Positions 22,280-34,236 of a stretch of DNA of 64,000 nucleotides are shown here, piece by piece. The notes under the pieces were generated by a model. It saw only the letters and a program-made list of their open reading frames with translations. It had not been told where the DNA came from and searched no databases. Source of the DNA: Euclidia mi (lineage: Eukaryota; Arthropoda; Insecta; Lepidoptera; Erebidae); the NCBI GenBank assembly GCA_944739405.2, contig OX123196.2:67231688-67295687 (forward strand), written 5' to 3'. How positions within the stretch are numbered: the stretch's first letter is position 1; the number at the start of each line of letters is the position of its first letter. The position numbers were made by a program, and so were the translations under genes.

Positions 22280-23198
22280 ACTAATTGATTAAAAAAGCTG
22301 ACGATGAACGATATATAGCTAGGAAGATAGAGCGAGGGAGAGATTAGTAGGGGTAAGCTTACTTTTAAAACCACTGTACCCGTAAGTAAGTGGTGGTCCT
22401 TACCATAATAGCCGGGAACCATGCTTAACGTGTCCTCCGAGACGTGGCATGCATTGCATGGCAGTCTGTTGGTCCCTCTGTTTTACCCTATCACTCTAAA
22501 TATTTTAACACTAACCTAAATACCGCATCCTAACAACAGTATCCTAATATACATAAACCGCGCTCAGTAACGCTTGTCACTGTCCCATCACTCCGCTAGT
22601 GCTGTACCGCACTAACCAACATGGCGGGCAGGTAATTCGCGGTTGGCGCTCGTCACAGACAGGATATAAGCGGTGGAGCACTTGTCAACTAAGATGGACA
22701 TTACTAGTATTGTTTGTGAATTACGGAACTTGCCATAGCGAACACTATGAGGAACGTCTTACCTACTTATCATAGCGTCGTTTGTTTGGTTGAACTCGCC
22801 AATGTCAGGAACTGCTGTTCGATTTGTATAATTATCTTTGTGTTGGATAGCCAATTTATTAAGGAAGGCTAAAGCATCACGCTATGAGCCACGCGTAGAA
22901 ACAGTAGCCCTAAGTAACGCGAATGTAACCGTGGGCGTGTAAGCTAGACATGTAGATATAAATTATTAACTACCGTTGAAACCACACAGCAAAAATAATA
23001 TCCGCCTTTATCAGCTTTTACTATACATACTTTGAAAGTCTAAACATTATGCCAACGGTACCCTTTTCAAGTGAGAAAAATTCTCACCTAAAAACCTATT
23101 CTCTGGATTCCTACATGTCAGAACAGATTGTCTGAACAGATTTATAAAGATCAATTCGATTCGAGTCTACAAATCTGAGTAAGTAAAATGCACGGAGA
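22280..23198. other. No gene recognised
   Basis: No domain-bearing frame or defined repeat. Confidence 0.4.
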
Positions 23199-23639
23199 AA
23201 GGAGATGTCCCACAATCCATACAAAATTGCCCCACGTCCTATAACAAAGTGACATATCTCAAAAAAAAGATAAAAGTTTATAAAAAAATATGGCATACTT
23301 CCCAAGTTCATTTTTTTACACCTTCATATGAAAAAATTGCTATGAAATTAGTTCAGGCGCTGTTATGAAAAATTCGGTCGTATGCGTATTTATGGACCGA
23401 TTTTTTAAATTCTTTTTTTGTTTGGAAGAGTACCCCCAAGGTAGTCCCACTGCCATAAAGTCAGGTCTCCGGTCTCCAGGATCCTGGAGAAATGAAAGTA
23501 AAATCTCAAAAATAAGCTCTTTTTTTCTATTAAGGTAGTTTTTCATATATTATATTTATTTTGTTCAGTAAACGATCAACTGAGGATTATCTCCTTATTC
23601 ATCTGATTATGAAAACGTAAGAATAAAAGCGTGTGCTTG

Positions 23640-23910
23640 AATAATAATAATAATAATATAATATTTTACCACATACACACATCACCATCTAGTCCCAAGC
23701 TAAGCAGAGCTTGTGTTATGGGTACTAGATAATGGATAAACATACATAATACACTTTTTTTATGTAAATACATACATATTATACATAGAAACACCCAGAC
23801 CAAGACAAACATCCATGTTCATGCACTCAAATGCTTGAATTGAGCGGGAATCGAACCCGCGACCTTCGGCGTATCAGTCGCTTACACTCCCGCTGCGCCA
23901 ACCGGTCGTC
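23640..23910 (-). mobile_element. SINE, family C (tRNA-derived)
   Basis: On the minus strand: A box in GGTTGGCGCAGCGGG and B box GGTTCGATTCC, giving an almost complete tRNA-like fold. The body has GGTCTGGGTGTTTCTATGTA, ATCTAGTACCCATAAC and GCTTAGCTTGGGACTAGATG, ending in an (ATT)n tail. TTGAATA flanks both ends (about 23637 and 23917), a likely target duplication. Confidence 0.8.
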
Positions 23911-23946
23911 AATGTTTGAATACTATACTATATTATTATAGAGTAT

Positions 23947-24141
23947 TCAAATATTTCTTTGAATACTATATAATAATACTATTTCCAAATCCCTTAAAAC
24001 ATGGTCCAACAAACCTGCCGGGTGGTTCATTTCTTCGGGCTGGATCCGCATCTCGTCCAAAAAAAATATTACAGTCATAACATGGGTGCATACCGCCAAT
24101 GTCCTGAGCCCATGTATACAAGAACAACAGTATTCAACCAC
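23947..24141 (-). pseudogene. SWIM-type zinc finger remnant of a transposase
   Basis: A 64-codon minus frame reads VEYCCSCIHGLRTLAVCTH, then VMTVIFFLDEM. The C-x-C-(n)-C-x-H spacing is that of a SWIM finger, which in several DNA transposase families lies at the C-terminus. It sits at the centre of the palindromic element, so it may be the last trace of its own transposase. The catalytic part is absent. Confidence 0.5.
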
Positions 24142-25009
24142 GGCATTCCTTCCTTGGCTTATTTTTGAGATATTACTTTAATTTTTCCGGGATCCTGGAG
24201 ACCGGAGACCTGACTTTATGGCAGTGGGACTACCTTGGGGGTATACCCTTTCAAACAAAAGAAGAATTTTCAAAGAGAGTGAAAAACTAATAATGTAAAG
24301 TACAAAAATGAGCTTATTTTTGAGATTTTACTTTCATTTCTCCAGGATCCTGGAGATCAGAGACCCGACTTTATGGTAGTGGGACTACCTTGGGGGTACC
24401 CCTCGAAACAAAAAAAGAATTTTAAAAATCGGTCCATAAATACTCATACGAACGAATTTTTCATAACAGCGCCTGAACTATTTTCATAGCAATTTTTTCA
24501 TATGAAGGTGTAAAAAAATGAACTTGGGAAGTATGCCATATTTTTTTATAAATTTTTATCTTGTTTTTGAGATATGTCACTTTGTTGTAGGACGTGGGGC
24601 AATTTTGGGACACCTCCTTTATCGTTGTATTTTGCTGTCACCGTTTGGGTCTTTAAGCTAGCTTGGCAGTCGTCATCGTCAGGTGCTCTGAGGCACGCGA
24701 TCAAGTTAAATTGGTCTTGTGTGGGATCGATCACTTGTCGATACTGGGGCTAATCGGTCCCCTGAGACCTCCGTTGGTCCGGGTAAGCCCCGCCCGGGCT
24801 AACGTCTCGTCGTTAACATAAAATCGTTAAGATTCTACCGATTTTTATGTGCCGCACCTTTGGGAGATCAGGTTATGTATTTAACGCCTCATAAGATATA
24901 AGTATGGGAAATTCTAGAGAATCTTGTGGAAAATTTATTTATTGCTGTGAAATTCTCGCTGAAGTTATTTTTGTTTCTATTTGTACTTGTCTTTTTTTTA
25001 GTTGTACTC

Positions 25010-25160
25010 CTAGTAAGTCCTACAGCAACGTTAGCTTATTGGAGAGACCAAAATGCTGTAACGCATAGAGTTTCGAGTTCAAACGCACGGCGCGCACCAC
25101 TGAATTTTTGAAGTTAACTGTCTATTAAATTGTTATTTATCTTTTGATGAACTGTGAAGA
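25010..25160 (+). mobile_element. SINE family B fragment
   Basis: CCTACAGCAACGTTAGCTTA head, GTTTCGAGTTCAAACGCACG and GCGCGCACCACTGAATTTTT align with the head of family B; strongly diverged. Confidence 0.45.
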
Positions 25161-25169
25161 CAAACAACA

Positions 25170-26856
25170 CGAGGAAACCTGCATATCTAAGAGGTCTACA
25201 TAATGATCTCAAAACTTGTACTTGAAAACTTTTCATGTCATGTTTATTCATTTGATTTTAAGGAAAGGCATGTATTGAAGCATTACTGGCCAGCTATATT
25301 CACGAAGCTTTATCTCCATTACGAGTTATTATTAAGTAGTTATTCGAAGAATGAATGGTATCTAAACATTAGCGACCGAATGCCACACAAAGCATCGGTT
25401 TCTGAACGTGAGTGGTACAATGGCGTCTGCCGTCTGCCTGTTCGGCACTTATTTTGTTCTGAAATAAATGGACTTTGATCGAATGGTCCGCTTTTGTGAA
25501 TTGTTCACAGCCGTTATTCTAGTTATAAGTTTCGGTGTATTAAAGCAATGATTAGGATTGGGAGAGTCATAGACTAAATCTTTGAAATATACCTATCGTT
25601 AATGATCGCCCGATATTATGTAAGATTGTATTAGAAAAAGAGCGAAAATATGTACCTATATCAAGATTATCAAGTGGGTCTTAGATTAAAGACAATAGGG
25701 GGTGGATGTAATTCTTTTGAAAGCTTCCGACATAAATAATTGTATCTATTAATCTTATTAATTAAATACTTTATTGCTTTCTAGAATTCCGAAAATCATA
25801 GAGCAAAAAGAGGTAGCATCACCAATTTCTTATATATTTTTCTATAAAATACTCAATCTAATGAAAGTATAATCTATTATAAGTATATATCGCTCGTTTA
25901 ATACTAAAATGGAATAAATCAAAAAAGCACTTTTGTGGAAAATCGCTGTCAAAGTTTTGAGCTTTTGCCGTGTCAGATAGATTGTCTCGTCGTTGACGTG
26001 TTTATGATGCTAGATTAAAGAGCTTGACCTTGAATAGTAGGGCAACGTGTAGCAAATATTAATAATTAAACGAAATAATTTAATTGGTTGTTTAACGATG
26101 AATAAAAGAGGTTTTTTCTTGAGTTTTGACTTATTCCAGTTTTGTTTTAAAAATTGTAACAAATTGTTGAAATACTCCTGAAATAAAACGTAATAAATCA
26201 GTTCTATTTTAGATATTCCATAAGTTTTATTTGACGTTACACACTCATTACAGTTTATCAGTAAAGTAGAAATAAAAATGCAGAAAAATTTGGTGAAAAT
26301 TCTTTTTATTCGTAAGTAATGTCGTAACAATTGGCATTAAAGTTTTATCAAAACTGCTTTTGTATCCTTAAAATAATAATAGTTATAGTAATCAGTCGTT
26401 TCAGGATTTATTTTTACTAAGAGCTATCCCAGCTATACACAAGACATCGTGGCGCGATAGATGGAAGAGCTATTTTGTATACTCTTGCTTGTGTATAACT
26501 GATACTGCTTTTGATTGCACTTACTAACTAAGTCAGCACCTAAATTATTTATTCAATACTTACTAATCAAAGTCAAACTTTCATAGTATTCATCACAAAA
26601 AATGCTTCTTGAGATCTAGATTCCATAAACTTCCTAGAATAAAATAACGTATTGTACCTATATCTATGTACTCTTAAAGTACGAACAATTTCTTATTTAG
26701 GTAAACATTCTGGTAACTTGTACTAAGTAAGGTAACAACTTTTAATCTATAACTAGTACGAAAAATTATAAATTGGTTTAACTATGTATATCCGTAAAAA
26801 ATACTTTATGAAAAAATGACAAAAAATATACTTGATCATTGAAGTAAGTGCTTAAG
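25170..26856. other. No gene recognised
   Basis: AT-rich. Near 25928 the block CACTTTTGTGGAAAATCGCT has an inverted near match at 30381-30404 on the other side of the transposase gene at 26857-30077; the pair could be terminal or subterminal repeats of that element, but this is uncertain. Confidence 0.35.
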
Positions 26857-29800
26857 TTAAAACTTAGAATTATAAAAGCTGGCATAATACGGAGGAATCA
26901 GACTTTTTGCAATAAACTCTTTCAAGTCCTTCACTTTATTGGCGTTTATTACCTGCCTCTCCGTGTAAGCAGGGTTTAACTTGATCTCAGTGGCTGACTC
27001 CATCTTCCTTCGTTTATTGCGCACATTCACTGCCCTGTAGTTTTCTTCCTTGTATGATATCTTAAAGTAGAACAGAAACGGATTTTCTTTTGACACTTTC
27101 AATACTCTAATCTCATTCCAATTGACGTTCTGGCCGCTTTCATCCGTCCCGTAATTAAATCCCCATTCCTGTTGCAACAATTTGAAGTCCAGAATACTAT
27201 CAAAGCTTAGCTCATGGACGTTGATTGAAGGATTACTTTTTTTGAGTTTTAATTGGGCCAGATTTTAGTTATTTTTTAACTTATTTTTCTATTAGGCTGT
27301 GTACATTATCTGCCTCATTTTGAGTGTGCCCACGGATCATAAATTTATGAGTGATGCTTTGAATATTCAAAAGGTAAACGGCGTACATGTACTGCACAGC
27401 GTCATTATAAACTTATTTTTATTCTGACCGCCACAATTGTCAGAATAAAATATTATGTTTTGTGGATCCCGTGTCTCCCTACTAACTTCCTTTAAATATT
27501 TCCAAACACATGTATCTATCTCAATAGCTCCACGCTTTGCATCAGATTCAGTCCAAAAATAGCTATGTACAATGTCATAGGCACATTTTTTATCAAGTTG
27601 AGACCACTCGGTGACAGTCAGATTATAACTATTGAGTTTTGACTTATAATAGAAAGCCGACGAGTCACCACGCGGACACTGCAGCACAGCTTGCAGATCG
27701 TAAACGACGACTTTGTTATTATCAGTTATATTTTTTCGGTCTGCCTTTTTTTAATTCCTCTTAGTAATTTTTCTTCGTGATGTAGATCATATTTTCCTTG
27801 AATCTCTCTCTTCTGGTCAGCAGTAGAATTTTCGTAAGATAAACATAGATCACACCTGGCTTTTTTAGGCTGAAAGAACGATATATTGAACTCCTTTGTA
27901 AAGGTGTTGTAATAATTCATGTAACTTCCTGTATCTATTCTTTTTCAGTTTGTGTTTCTTTGAAATCGTTATAGAGATCTTTGATCGTCTTTCCTCCGTC
28001 TATGTACTCTTTAGTTGAAGTAGCCCTGCAATAGTGAGATTCCATCCGAGGGATGGAGTTTATGTGGTTTCTGATATCTTGTATTAAATCTGGATTAATT
28101 TTCTTATGACTCTTATGCTTTCCTCGTAAGTCTTCTTCCAAAAAGTTATTTTCATTTGTTTTTTGTTGTGTTTGTCAATTGTCAATTGTAAAATAATATG
28201 CTTTGTTTGGCTTTCGGGGATTTTCTGCATTAGTATATTGGTACTTAGGTTTGATATCCACCATGGACGATTTTATGAAAGCCCTTTGCCTAGACAGGTC
28301 ACTCAAACTCCAATAGTATTTAAATAGCTGATATCTAGAATCCGTACCAATTTTATTTGCGCATTCAAGTTTGCATCTCTCCGTACATGGTGGCTGCAGA
28401 CAGCGAGCTGGAATCTTTTTCTCGCTCTTAGATACGGAGGTGTAAGGCTTGCCACTGTTACGAAGACGTTTGGCCTTGTTTTGTTTCCATTTCGAAGTAT
28501 CCCTTACTCGTTTTCGGCCTCTTTTCACTGCTGTATTTGAAATATCCGAATCGGAATCATGGGAACTTGACGAAGGAATAAAAAAATTCTTCTGATTGTT
28601 TTTGTAATTTGGCTCGTGCACATAGGTAGGATCATCGTCACTCAGATTTACGTCACTCTCATCAGAGAAAACTGGCGAAATCGCATAGTTTCGCAAAGCG
28701 TTGAGACTCACTCCAGGGCTAGTCGGATCCTAAAATCAGTAAAATGATTGAGTACATAACGCTTATCACTATTATTTTATTATAATATGTAAGTAACTTC
28801 AATTTTATGTATGTATGTATTTTTTATTTTTTTTATTCAATGACTTGTATTTGTAAATATTTATAATGTTTACTTATTTTTTATTATGACTAACTCACTT
28901 TGAAGTACTTATATAATATTGATACTTACATTTGTATAAAAATATAGATTATCTATCATCTTACTCACTTTTTGGTGTTTTTCGGGTCTCGCCACAATGC
29001 CAGACTCTTCATCAGAAAGAATACTTTGGTTCGGGTTTGCTAGTTGTTGAATGTCACAATTATGTCAGTCGTCTGAATCTTGAGAAGAAGAATCAGAATA
29101 TGAAACTAAGTTTTTCGCTGTGGCGTTTGTGGTTGTGACTTTGTCCTTACACTGAAAGAATAATAGGTTTACAGTTATCTATCATCGCGTCTTTCGACCG
29201 CATTGGTCAGCTTGAAGGAACTACGAGTATAGCCTATTGTAATAAAGAAAGTCCTGTGTCCCAGGTGTGGGTTGATGAACAATAAAAATACGATCTAACT
29301 TACTGCGATTTTTTTTCACAAGGCGTGGAGGGGTGTCTTCTATGACATTACCACTATCAAAGTCTGCATCATTTAATTGGTTTGATTTCAGTTCTTTAGG
29401 AGTAGGCGAGCAATAATCAGTTTTGTCTTCAGTGATAAGTTTTTTTACTTGATCTGCTTTTATTTCATGTTGATTGTTGCTTATTTTGCTTTGGTCTGAT
29501 TTAGCAGATAAACCCGTGGAAGTTGAGCTTGAAGACGAAGAGCGGGAGGAACTTGAGGAAGAGGTAGAAGAGCCTGATTATGACGAACTTGAAGAGGTAC
29601 TGCTTGAAGATACCCCAGATTCCTTGCCAGGAGTTTTGGTCTTCTTACAGGGTGACCTGGACTTCCTGCAGGGTGATTTGGACTCTCTGTGAGTGGTGTT
29701 GACACCCTGCTGGGTGATCTAGACTTCCTGTAGGGTGATTTGGACTCTCTATGGGGTGGTCTGGATAGTCTGCGAGGTGATCTGGACCCCACCTGGTGGG

Positions 29801-30077
29801 GAGAACTGGGTTCCGTGATCGGAGACCTTGACTTTTTGTGAGCTTTGCTCTGGTCGTGGGTTGTTTCATGGAACAAGCTCTAAAATGTGAAAAATAATGT
29901 GTATAAAACAATGCACATAGCCTATACCAATCTAAATGCTTTATTAATTATGCTAAATTAATTATTACCTCTACAACTTGTCCTTCGGATTGTGTATTAC
30001 ATTTATTGTTACTCATCGTAACCAGTTTTTGGCATCTTTGTCTTCTTATCGTAGACGTCATTTTGTGTAAAAATATC
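26857..30077 (-). pseudogene. Intron-containing transposase gene with SDNCGGQNKN core, decayed
   Basis: Exon 1 starts at ATG 30061 (MTSTIRRQRCQK) and ends at 29969 before GTAATA. Exon 2 opens at 29879 in phase and encodes a basic SR-like tract (KKSRSPITEPSSP, ESKSPYRKSRSPSR), then a Ser-rich acidic stretch; a one-base deletion near 29696 breaks its frame. After further exons (start at 28729 behind an AG acceptor) come SGKPYTSVSKSEKK, a cysteine segment PPCTERCKLEC and YWSLSDLSRQRAFI. Then follow SIPRMESHYCRATS, FNISFFQPKKARCDLC, DLQAVLQCPRGDSSAFYYK, FYSDNCGGQNKNKF and GHTQNEADNVHSLIE. These are the conserved acidic blocks of a transposase-like family widespread in insects (I think its core is the DUF7869 region). 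Stops near 28175 and 29070 and several frameshifts show decay. A GCAC|GTAAGT near 30461 suggests a 5' UTR exon. Confidence 0.75.
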
Positions 30078-31319
30078 TATAGAAAAGGAAAATAATAAAT
30101 TTTATCACTAAAAATCTAATCGGAAATAAAATTGGTATAGTATAATAAACTGCAATAATTGCTACAGTACTTTGAGACCTTCGGATCACAGACACAGAAA
30201 CAAACACGAAACATTTTTGCATTGTCTGACGGTTTTTGAAATAAAGTGAAATAAAATTTAATGTTCCCAAACATTAGGTTATAATTTTATAATAAAACGC
30301 ACTAACACATAATGTCTCATAGCTATTTACAGATAATTTAATGATAAACTGCAATAAGTCATAATAATTCACGTTGAAGATTGACACCATTTTCGACAAA
30401 AGTGAAATAAATCAAAATAATGCTTGTTTAGAAATAAAAATGAATGGAATAAACTTACGTGCGCTTGCAGGTAAACCGAACTATTGCGTTTTACTTCGTC
30501 GTCGTTCACAAGGCGTAACGTCCACCGTCATCGTGGTCGCCGCATAACAGAATGATTCACTGTCACACGAAATGAATTGTCGCGCGCTTTAGTAAGAAAG
30601 ACAAGGGTGATCCATCAAATCCGCCACAGAGCTCTGTTTCGCGTGGCGGTTGGACTGTACCTAATCTTTGAGCTGAGTTAGATCGTTTTATTAGTAGGGT
30701 AAGCAGGAGGAATGGCGTTCACTTAAGGAAAGCATGGTTTATTTTTTAAATTATTTAATATAAATCAAAATTGAGAAAAGTATCAAAGTCTTTAACTATC
30801 GAGTAACATACAATTCAACAACAAAAGCGTAAATCTATGACCTACTACTAGTAGGAAAACATTTAAAAAATAAACATGTTTGAGCGTCTTTCCCCCGGAC
30901 TTCGGGTAATGCCGCTCAGGGGACGGGGCAACAACGCTCACACATTTTGTTTAGGAATATAATTGGTAATACACATTTTATTTAAATAAATATCAATGAG
31001 ATCAACCTAATACAATAAAAGTTTAGTCTACAATCACAAACTAGTATCAATTACCCTCATTTGTACTGAATATTAGTATATTTACCAATTAACAAATATA
31101 GTAAACTCAAAATTTATAATAACCATAATATTGCTTCCTCGTTCACCGCTTGTAACTGCTCCTACTCTTCTTTGTCCTTTTTCGGCGAGCACTTTTCCTG
31201 GGTCTGCTACCGTGGTGATACCAATTTCGTCACAATTGTGTATATTGTTGGGAATAAAGGAGATGTCCCACAATCCATACAAAATTGCCCCACGTCCTAT
31301 AACAAAGTGACATGGTGAC

Positions 31320-32162
31320 CTGGTGTTATTTGCTGATGATACATTACTTATCTTTAAACTTAGACGAAAACAATCAAATAATGACGATGTAAATAACGCT
31401 CTCTCTAAAGTAGTTCAATGGTTTACTGCTAACAATTTACTGTTAAATGAAAGAAAAACAAAATGTATACGATTTTCAAGACCGAATGTAAAACAAGTTA
31501 AACCTAACATATGTTTGAATGGAGAAGAGTTGGATCTTATAGATAACACCGTATTCTTAGGCATAACCTTAGATTCTAGGCTACAGTGGGGCCCACATAT
31601 AGGTCAGTTGTCGAATAGACTTAGCTCTGCAGCGTACGCGGTTTATGTAATTCGTCAGTTAACTGATATAGATACAGCCAGATTAGTATATTTTAGTTAT
31701 TTCCACAGCATAATGTCATATGGCATTTTATTATGGGGCAACGCAGCTGACATTCAAACTGTGTTTGTACTGCAGAAGCGGGCTATTCGTGCACTCTACA
31801 GTCTTGGTTCAAGGCATTCACTGAGGGAAAAATTTAAACAAATTAAGATAATGACTGTCGCATCTCAATACATTTATGAGAACTTGTTATATGTCAGGAA
31901 AAATATAAATATGTTTTCTAAATTCAGCGACATTCATAAAATAAATACACAAAACAAAAACAAACTTGTTCTACCTTCAACTAGACTACAAAAAATAAGT
32001 AACTCATACAAGTGTCAAAGCATACGTTTTTATAACAAAATTCCAGGTAATATTCAGGAACTAAGTATTAATAAATTCAAAGTATTTATTAAACAGAGCT
32101 TGTGTTCAAAAGCTTATTACACAGTTAAAGATTATTTAGCAGACAAAAACGCCTGGAATTGA
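31320..32162 (+). pseudogene. LINE reverse transcriptase, C-terminal half
   Basis: An open frame of about 280 codons starts within LVLFADDTLLIFK (the catalytic FADD) and runs through VVQWFTANNLLLNERKTKC, VFLGITLDSRLQWGPHI, SAAYAVYVIRQLTD, IMSYGILLWGN and LQKRAIRALYSLGSRHSLR to a TAG-like stop after KNAWN. There is no frameshift, so the insertion is fairly young, but fingers, endonuclease and ORF1 are missing. Motifs are of Jockey-clade type. Confidence 0.85.
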
Positions 32163-32710
32163 GTTTAAAAATTATGAATTGATATTAAATTATGAATTGA
32201 CATTATGCATTTTGACATTTTGAAATTAGTGACATAATATTTTTATTTACATTTGTAGTAGTTACTTATATCTTTACATTCTGACATTTTTGATTTGACA
32301 TTTGTATTTTTATTTATTTTGTTTTGACATTGTTATTTTCTTTTGACATTTAAAATTACTTAAGTAATATATTATTATTTTATTTTTTAGACATTCTTAA
32401 ATTGACACTCAATAATATTTTTTGACATTTAAATATATGACATTTTATTGATTAAATTGGAGTGGAGGCATAGTGATACAGATCGTGCTGGCTCCCTGAA
32501 TCAAGGTTGAGCCGTACGATTGCTGTTGAATGCGGGCCATCAGTGGGCCGAGTCAGTCAAAAGCGTCAGATGATTTCCTGCATTGTACTTGCATACTAAA
32601 CCCTTTTTTTGTCTGGACTTTAAAATATCAAGAAAAGACTAAAGAAATTGAAGTGACAAAAAAAGCAATGACTCTGAGTTTGTTTCGGCTTTTCTTCTCA
32701 AGAAGTAATT

Positions 32711-34236
32711 GAAGGGTTGAAAATCTAAAGGGTCTAAGTTCCAATTTTATCCTTCGGAGATATAACAAAAAAACTTAATAAAACAAGTATTTTAATGAAA
32801 ACTATTGTTTATTTTTGCTCAATCAATGAAACAAACTACGTAAAACTACAGAAATGCGTAAATAATTTGTAACGTAATAATCAGCGGCAATAGCACAATT
32901 TAAATCCTCACAATATTGAAATGTCGTAAATGCAATAATAAAAACATTTGAAAGGGACTAAGTGCCATTCAAGTCAATAATCAAAAAGGTCTTAATCAGG
33001 CTTCTGTGTTATTAATCAGATGCTCATAAAATGGTTTATTTTCAGTGGGTATGTATGGCAACATATTTTTTAAGTCTGCCAGTTTTTCCTTCGATATATT
33101 ATTCTTAGCTCGCAGCGTCGGGTGAATAAAACCTTTCAAATGGTCAGGTGATTTACCTTTTTTAAAAATGTTGATACTCTGCCATGGTATCGAATCATTA
33201 TGAGATTCCATTATATCTACATAAGGTAACTTATTTTTATCGATGCGGATCCATGAAACAGTAAATATTTTCAACTTAGCTGTATTTATGAAATCCAGGG
33301 AAGCTTGATTGAAGTCTTTGAAATCGTTTTGCTCCATATTAACCACGGTGAAAGGGTGTTTATGACATGATTCACGTATCATTTTTTCTACATCTTTCGG
33401 TTCAAAGCATTTTACCACTTTCTTTCTTTTTTCGATTTGCGCGAAATCGCGATCACATGACATGAAAGAATGACCGCTTACCAAGTATTTATGATCAAGG
33501 GTCTCATAAATGTCATTGGCTACTAAATATATGAAAGCGAAAAGAACCATTCGGTTCTTGTTCTGACCAATACAGTTGTCACTCCAAATAACCGCCTTCC
33601 TTTTTAAAGTATTGGAAGACATCATACCTAGGATCATGAATATCGAAGAACCAACTTCATTACCGCCTCTGCCTGCATATGATTCATTCCATAGACACAT
33701 AAAAGCTTGTTGGTTGTCAGAAATATGAACACACAGGTTGTAGCACGAGAGTTGTTGGCTATAGAACATTTGACTATGCGTGAGTGTAGGTATAAAAAGG
33801 ACTTGCTGCATATCCATAGCCATCACTAGTGTATCGCTAACAGGAGACTGTGATTCTATAGAATCAGTTTTCATAGCCTTTTGTGCGCTCTCAGCTTTGC
33901 GATGATGTATTTCTAATATTCAGTAGCATATCCCGTTTTTCTCTCCCTTCTGAACTTTTTACTTTTGCTTGCTACAAATCACACTTTGAACAAGTATCAG
34001 TTACGCGTAAGTGTTCGTGTCGCAACTCGCACGCACACGCATCGACTGTTTCGAAGTGCAAGTGCAGCGGCACTTAGACCGCATATCTAAATTATCTCTG
34101 TGTGTGTGAAAGTATAATAGAAATAGGCACTTAGTTCCATTTGAATATTGTTAGGCTTGGCACTTAGATTGTATTTCAGTAAAAAAAACGAAATGTAAGT
34201 TTTTGGCACATAGACCCTTTAGATTTTCAACCCTTC
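32711..34236 (-). mobile_element. Sola-like DNA transposon, 1526 bp, AATT target duplication
   Basis: Perfect 26-bp terminal inverted repeats beginning GAAGGGTTGAAAATC, with AATT directly outside both ends (32707-32710 and 34237-34240). Subterminal copies of a GGCACTTAGA/TYC motif follow: near 32731 and 32952 on the left (as CTAAGTTCC and CTAAGTGCC) and near 34070, 34125, 34159 and 34204 on the right. One transposase frame lies between. A 4-bp duplication is known for the Sola superfamily; the link is inference. Confidence 0.75.
32996..33874 (-). CDS. Transposase-like protein with SDNCIGQNKN motif (292 aa)
   Basis: Open from MKTDSIESQ at 33874 to the stop at 32996, no break. Blocks: MAMDMQQVLFIPTL, then FYSQQLSCYNLCVHI, CLWNESYAGRGGNEV, VIWSDNCIGQNKNRMVL and LVSGHSFMSCDRDFAQIEKR. 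They align one to one with DLQAVLQCP, YYKSKLNSYNL, YFWTESDAKRGAIEI, FYSDNCGGQNKNKF and GHTQNEADNVHSLIE of the gene at 26857-30077, so both belong to one family. The acidic residues in the first, fourth and fifth blocks are candidate catalytic positions. Compared with that gene the N-terminal cysteine and basic regions are absent; the frame may be a downstream exon or an N-terminally deleted protein. Confidence 0.7.
   Translation of the reverse strand: MKTDSIESQSPVSDTLVMAMDMQQVLFIPTLTHSQMFYSQQLSCYNLCVHISDNQQAFMCLWNESYAGRGGNEVGSSIFMILGMMSSNTLKRKAVIWSDNCIGQNKNRMVLFAFIYLVANDIYETLDHKYLVSGHSFMSCDRDFAQIEKRKKVVKCFEPKDVEKMIRESCHKHPFTVVNMEQNDFKDFNQASLDFINTAKLKIFTVSWIRIDKNKLPYVDIMESHNDSIPWQSINIFKKGKSPDHLKGFIHPTLRAKNNISKEKLADLKNMLPYIPTENKPFYEHLINNTEA

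Larger units (their letters stand above)
23199..24619. mobile_element. TA-type palindromic DNA element, copy 1
   Basis: The ends are AAGGAGATGTCCCA and, inverted, TGGGACACCTCCTT. TA lies outside the right end and GA (presumably mutated TA) outside the left. Both arms are several hundred bases and carry ACCGGAGACCTGACTTTATG, GTGGGACTACCTTGGGGG and ATATGGCATACTTCCCAAG blocks in opposite orientation. A second, larger copy is at 31257-35640. The centre holds a SINE (23640-23910) and a SWIM-finger remnant. Confidence 0.75.

Noticed and set aside
23840..23910. Genuine tRNA gene (minus strand)
   Set aside because: A and B boxes are good, but the sequence runs on into a SINE body with an ATT tail and flanking TTGAATA.
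24546..24734. Short minus-strand gene next to the palindromic element
   Set aside because: No domain, and its end overlaps the inverted terminus of the element.
29474..29692. Acidic plus-strand protein with LQGDLDFLQGDLDSL repeats
   Set aside because: It is the complement of the SR-like tract of the minus-strand transposase gene, whose exons and splice sites explain the region.
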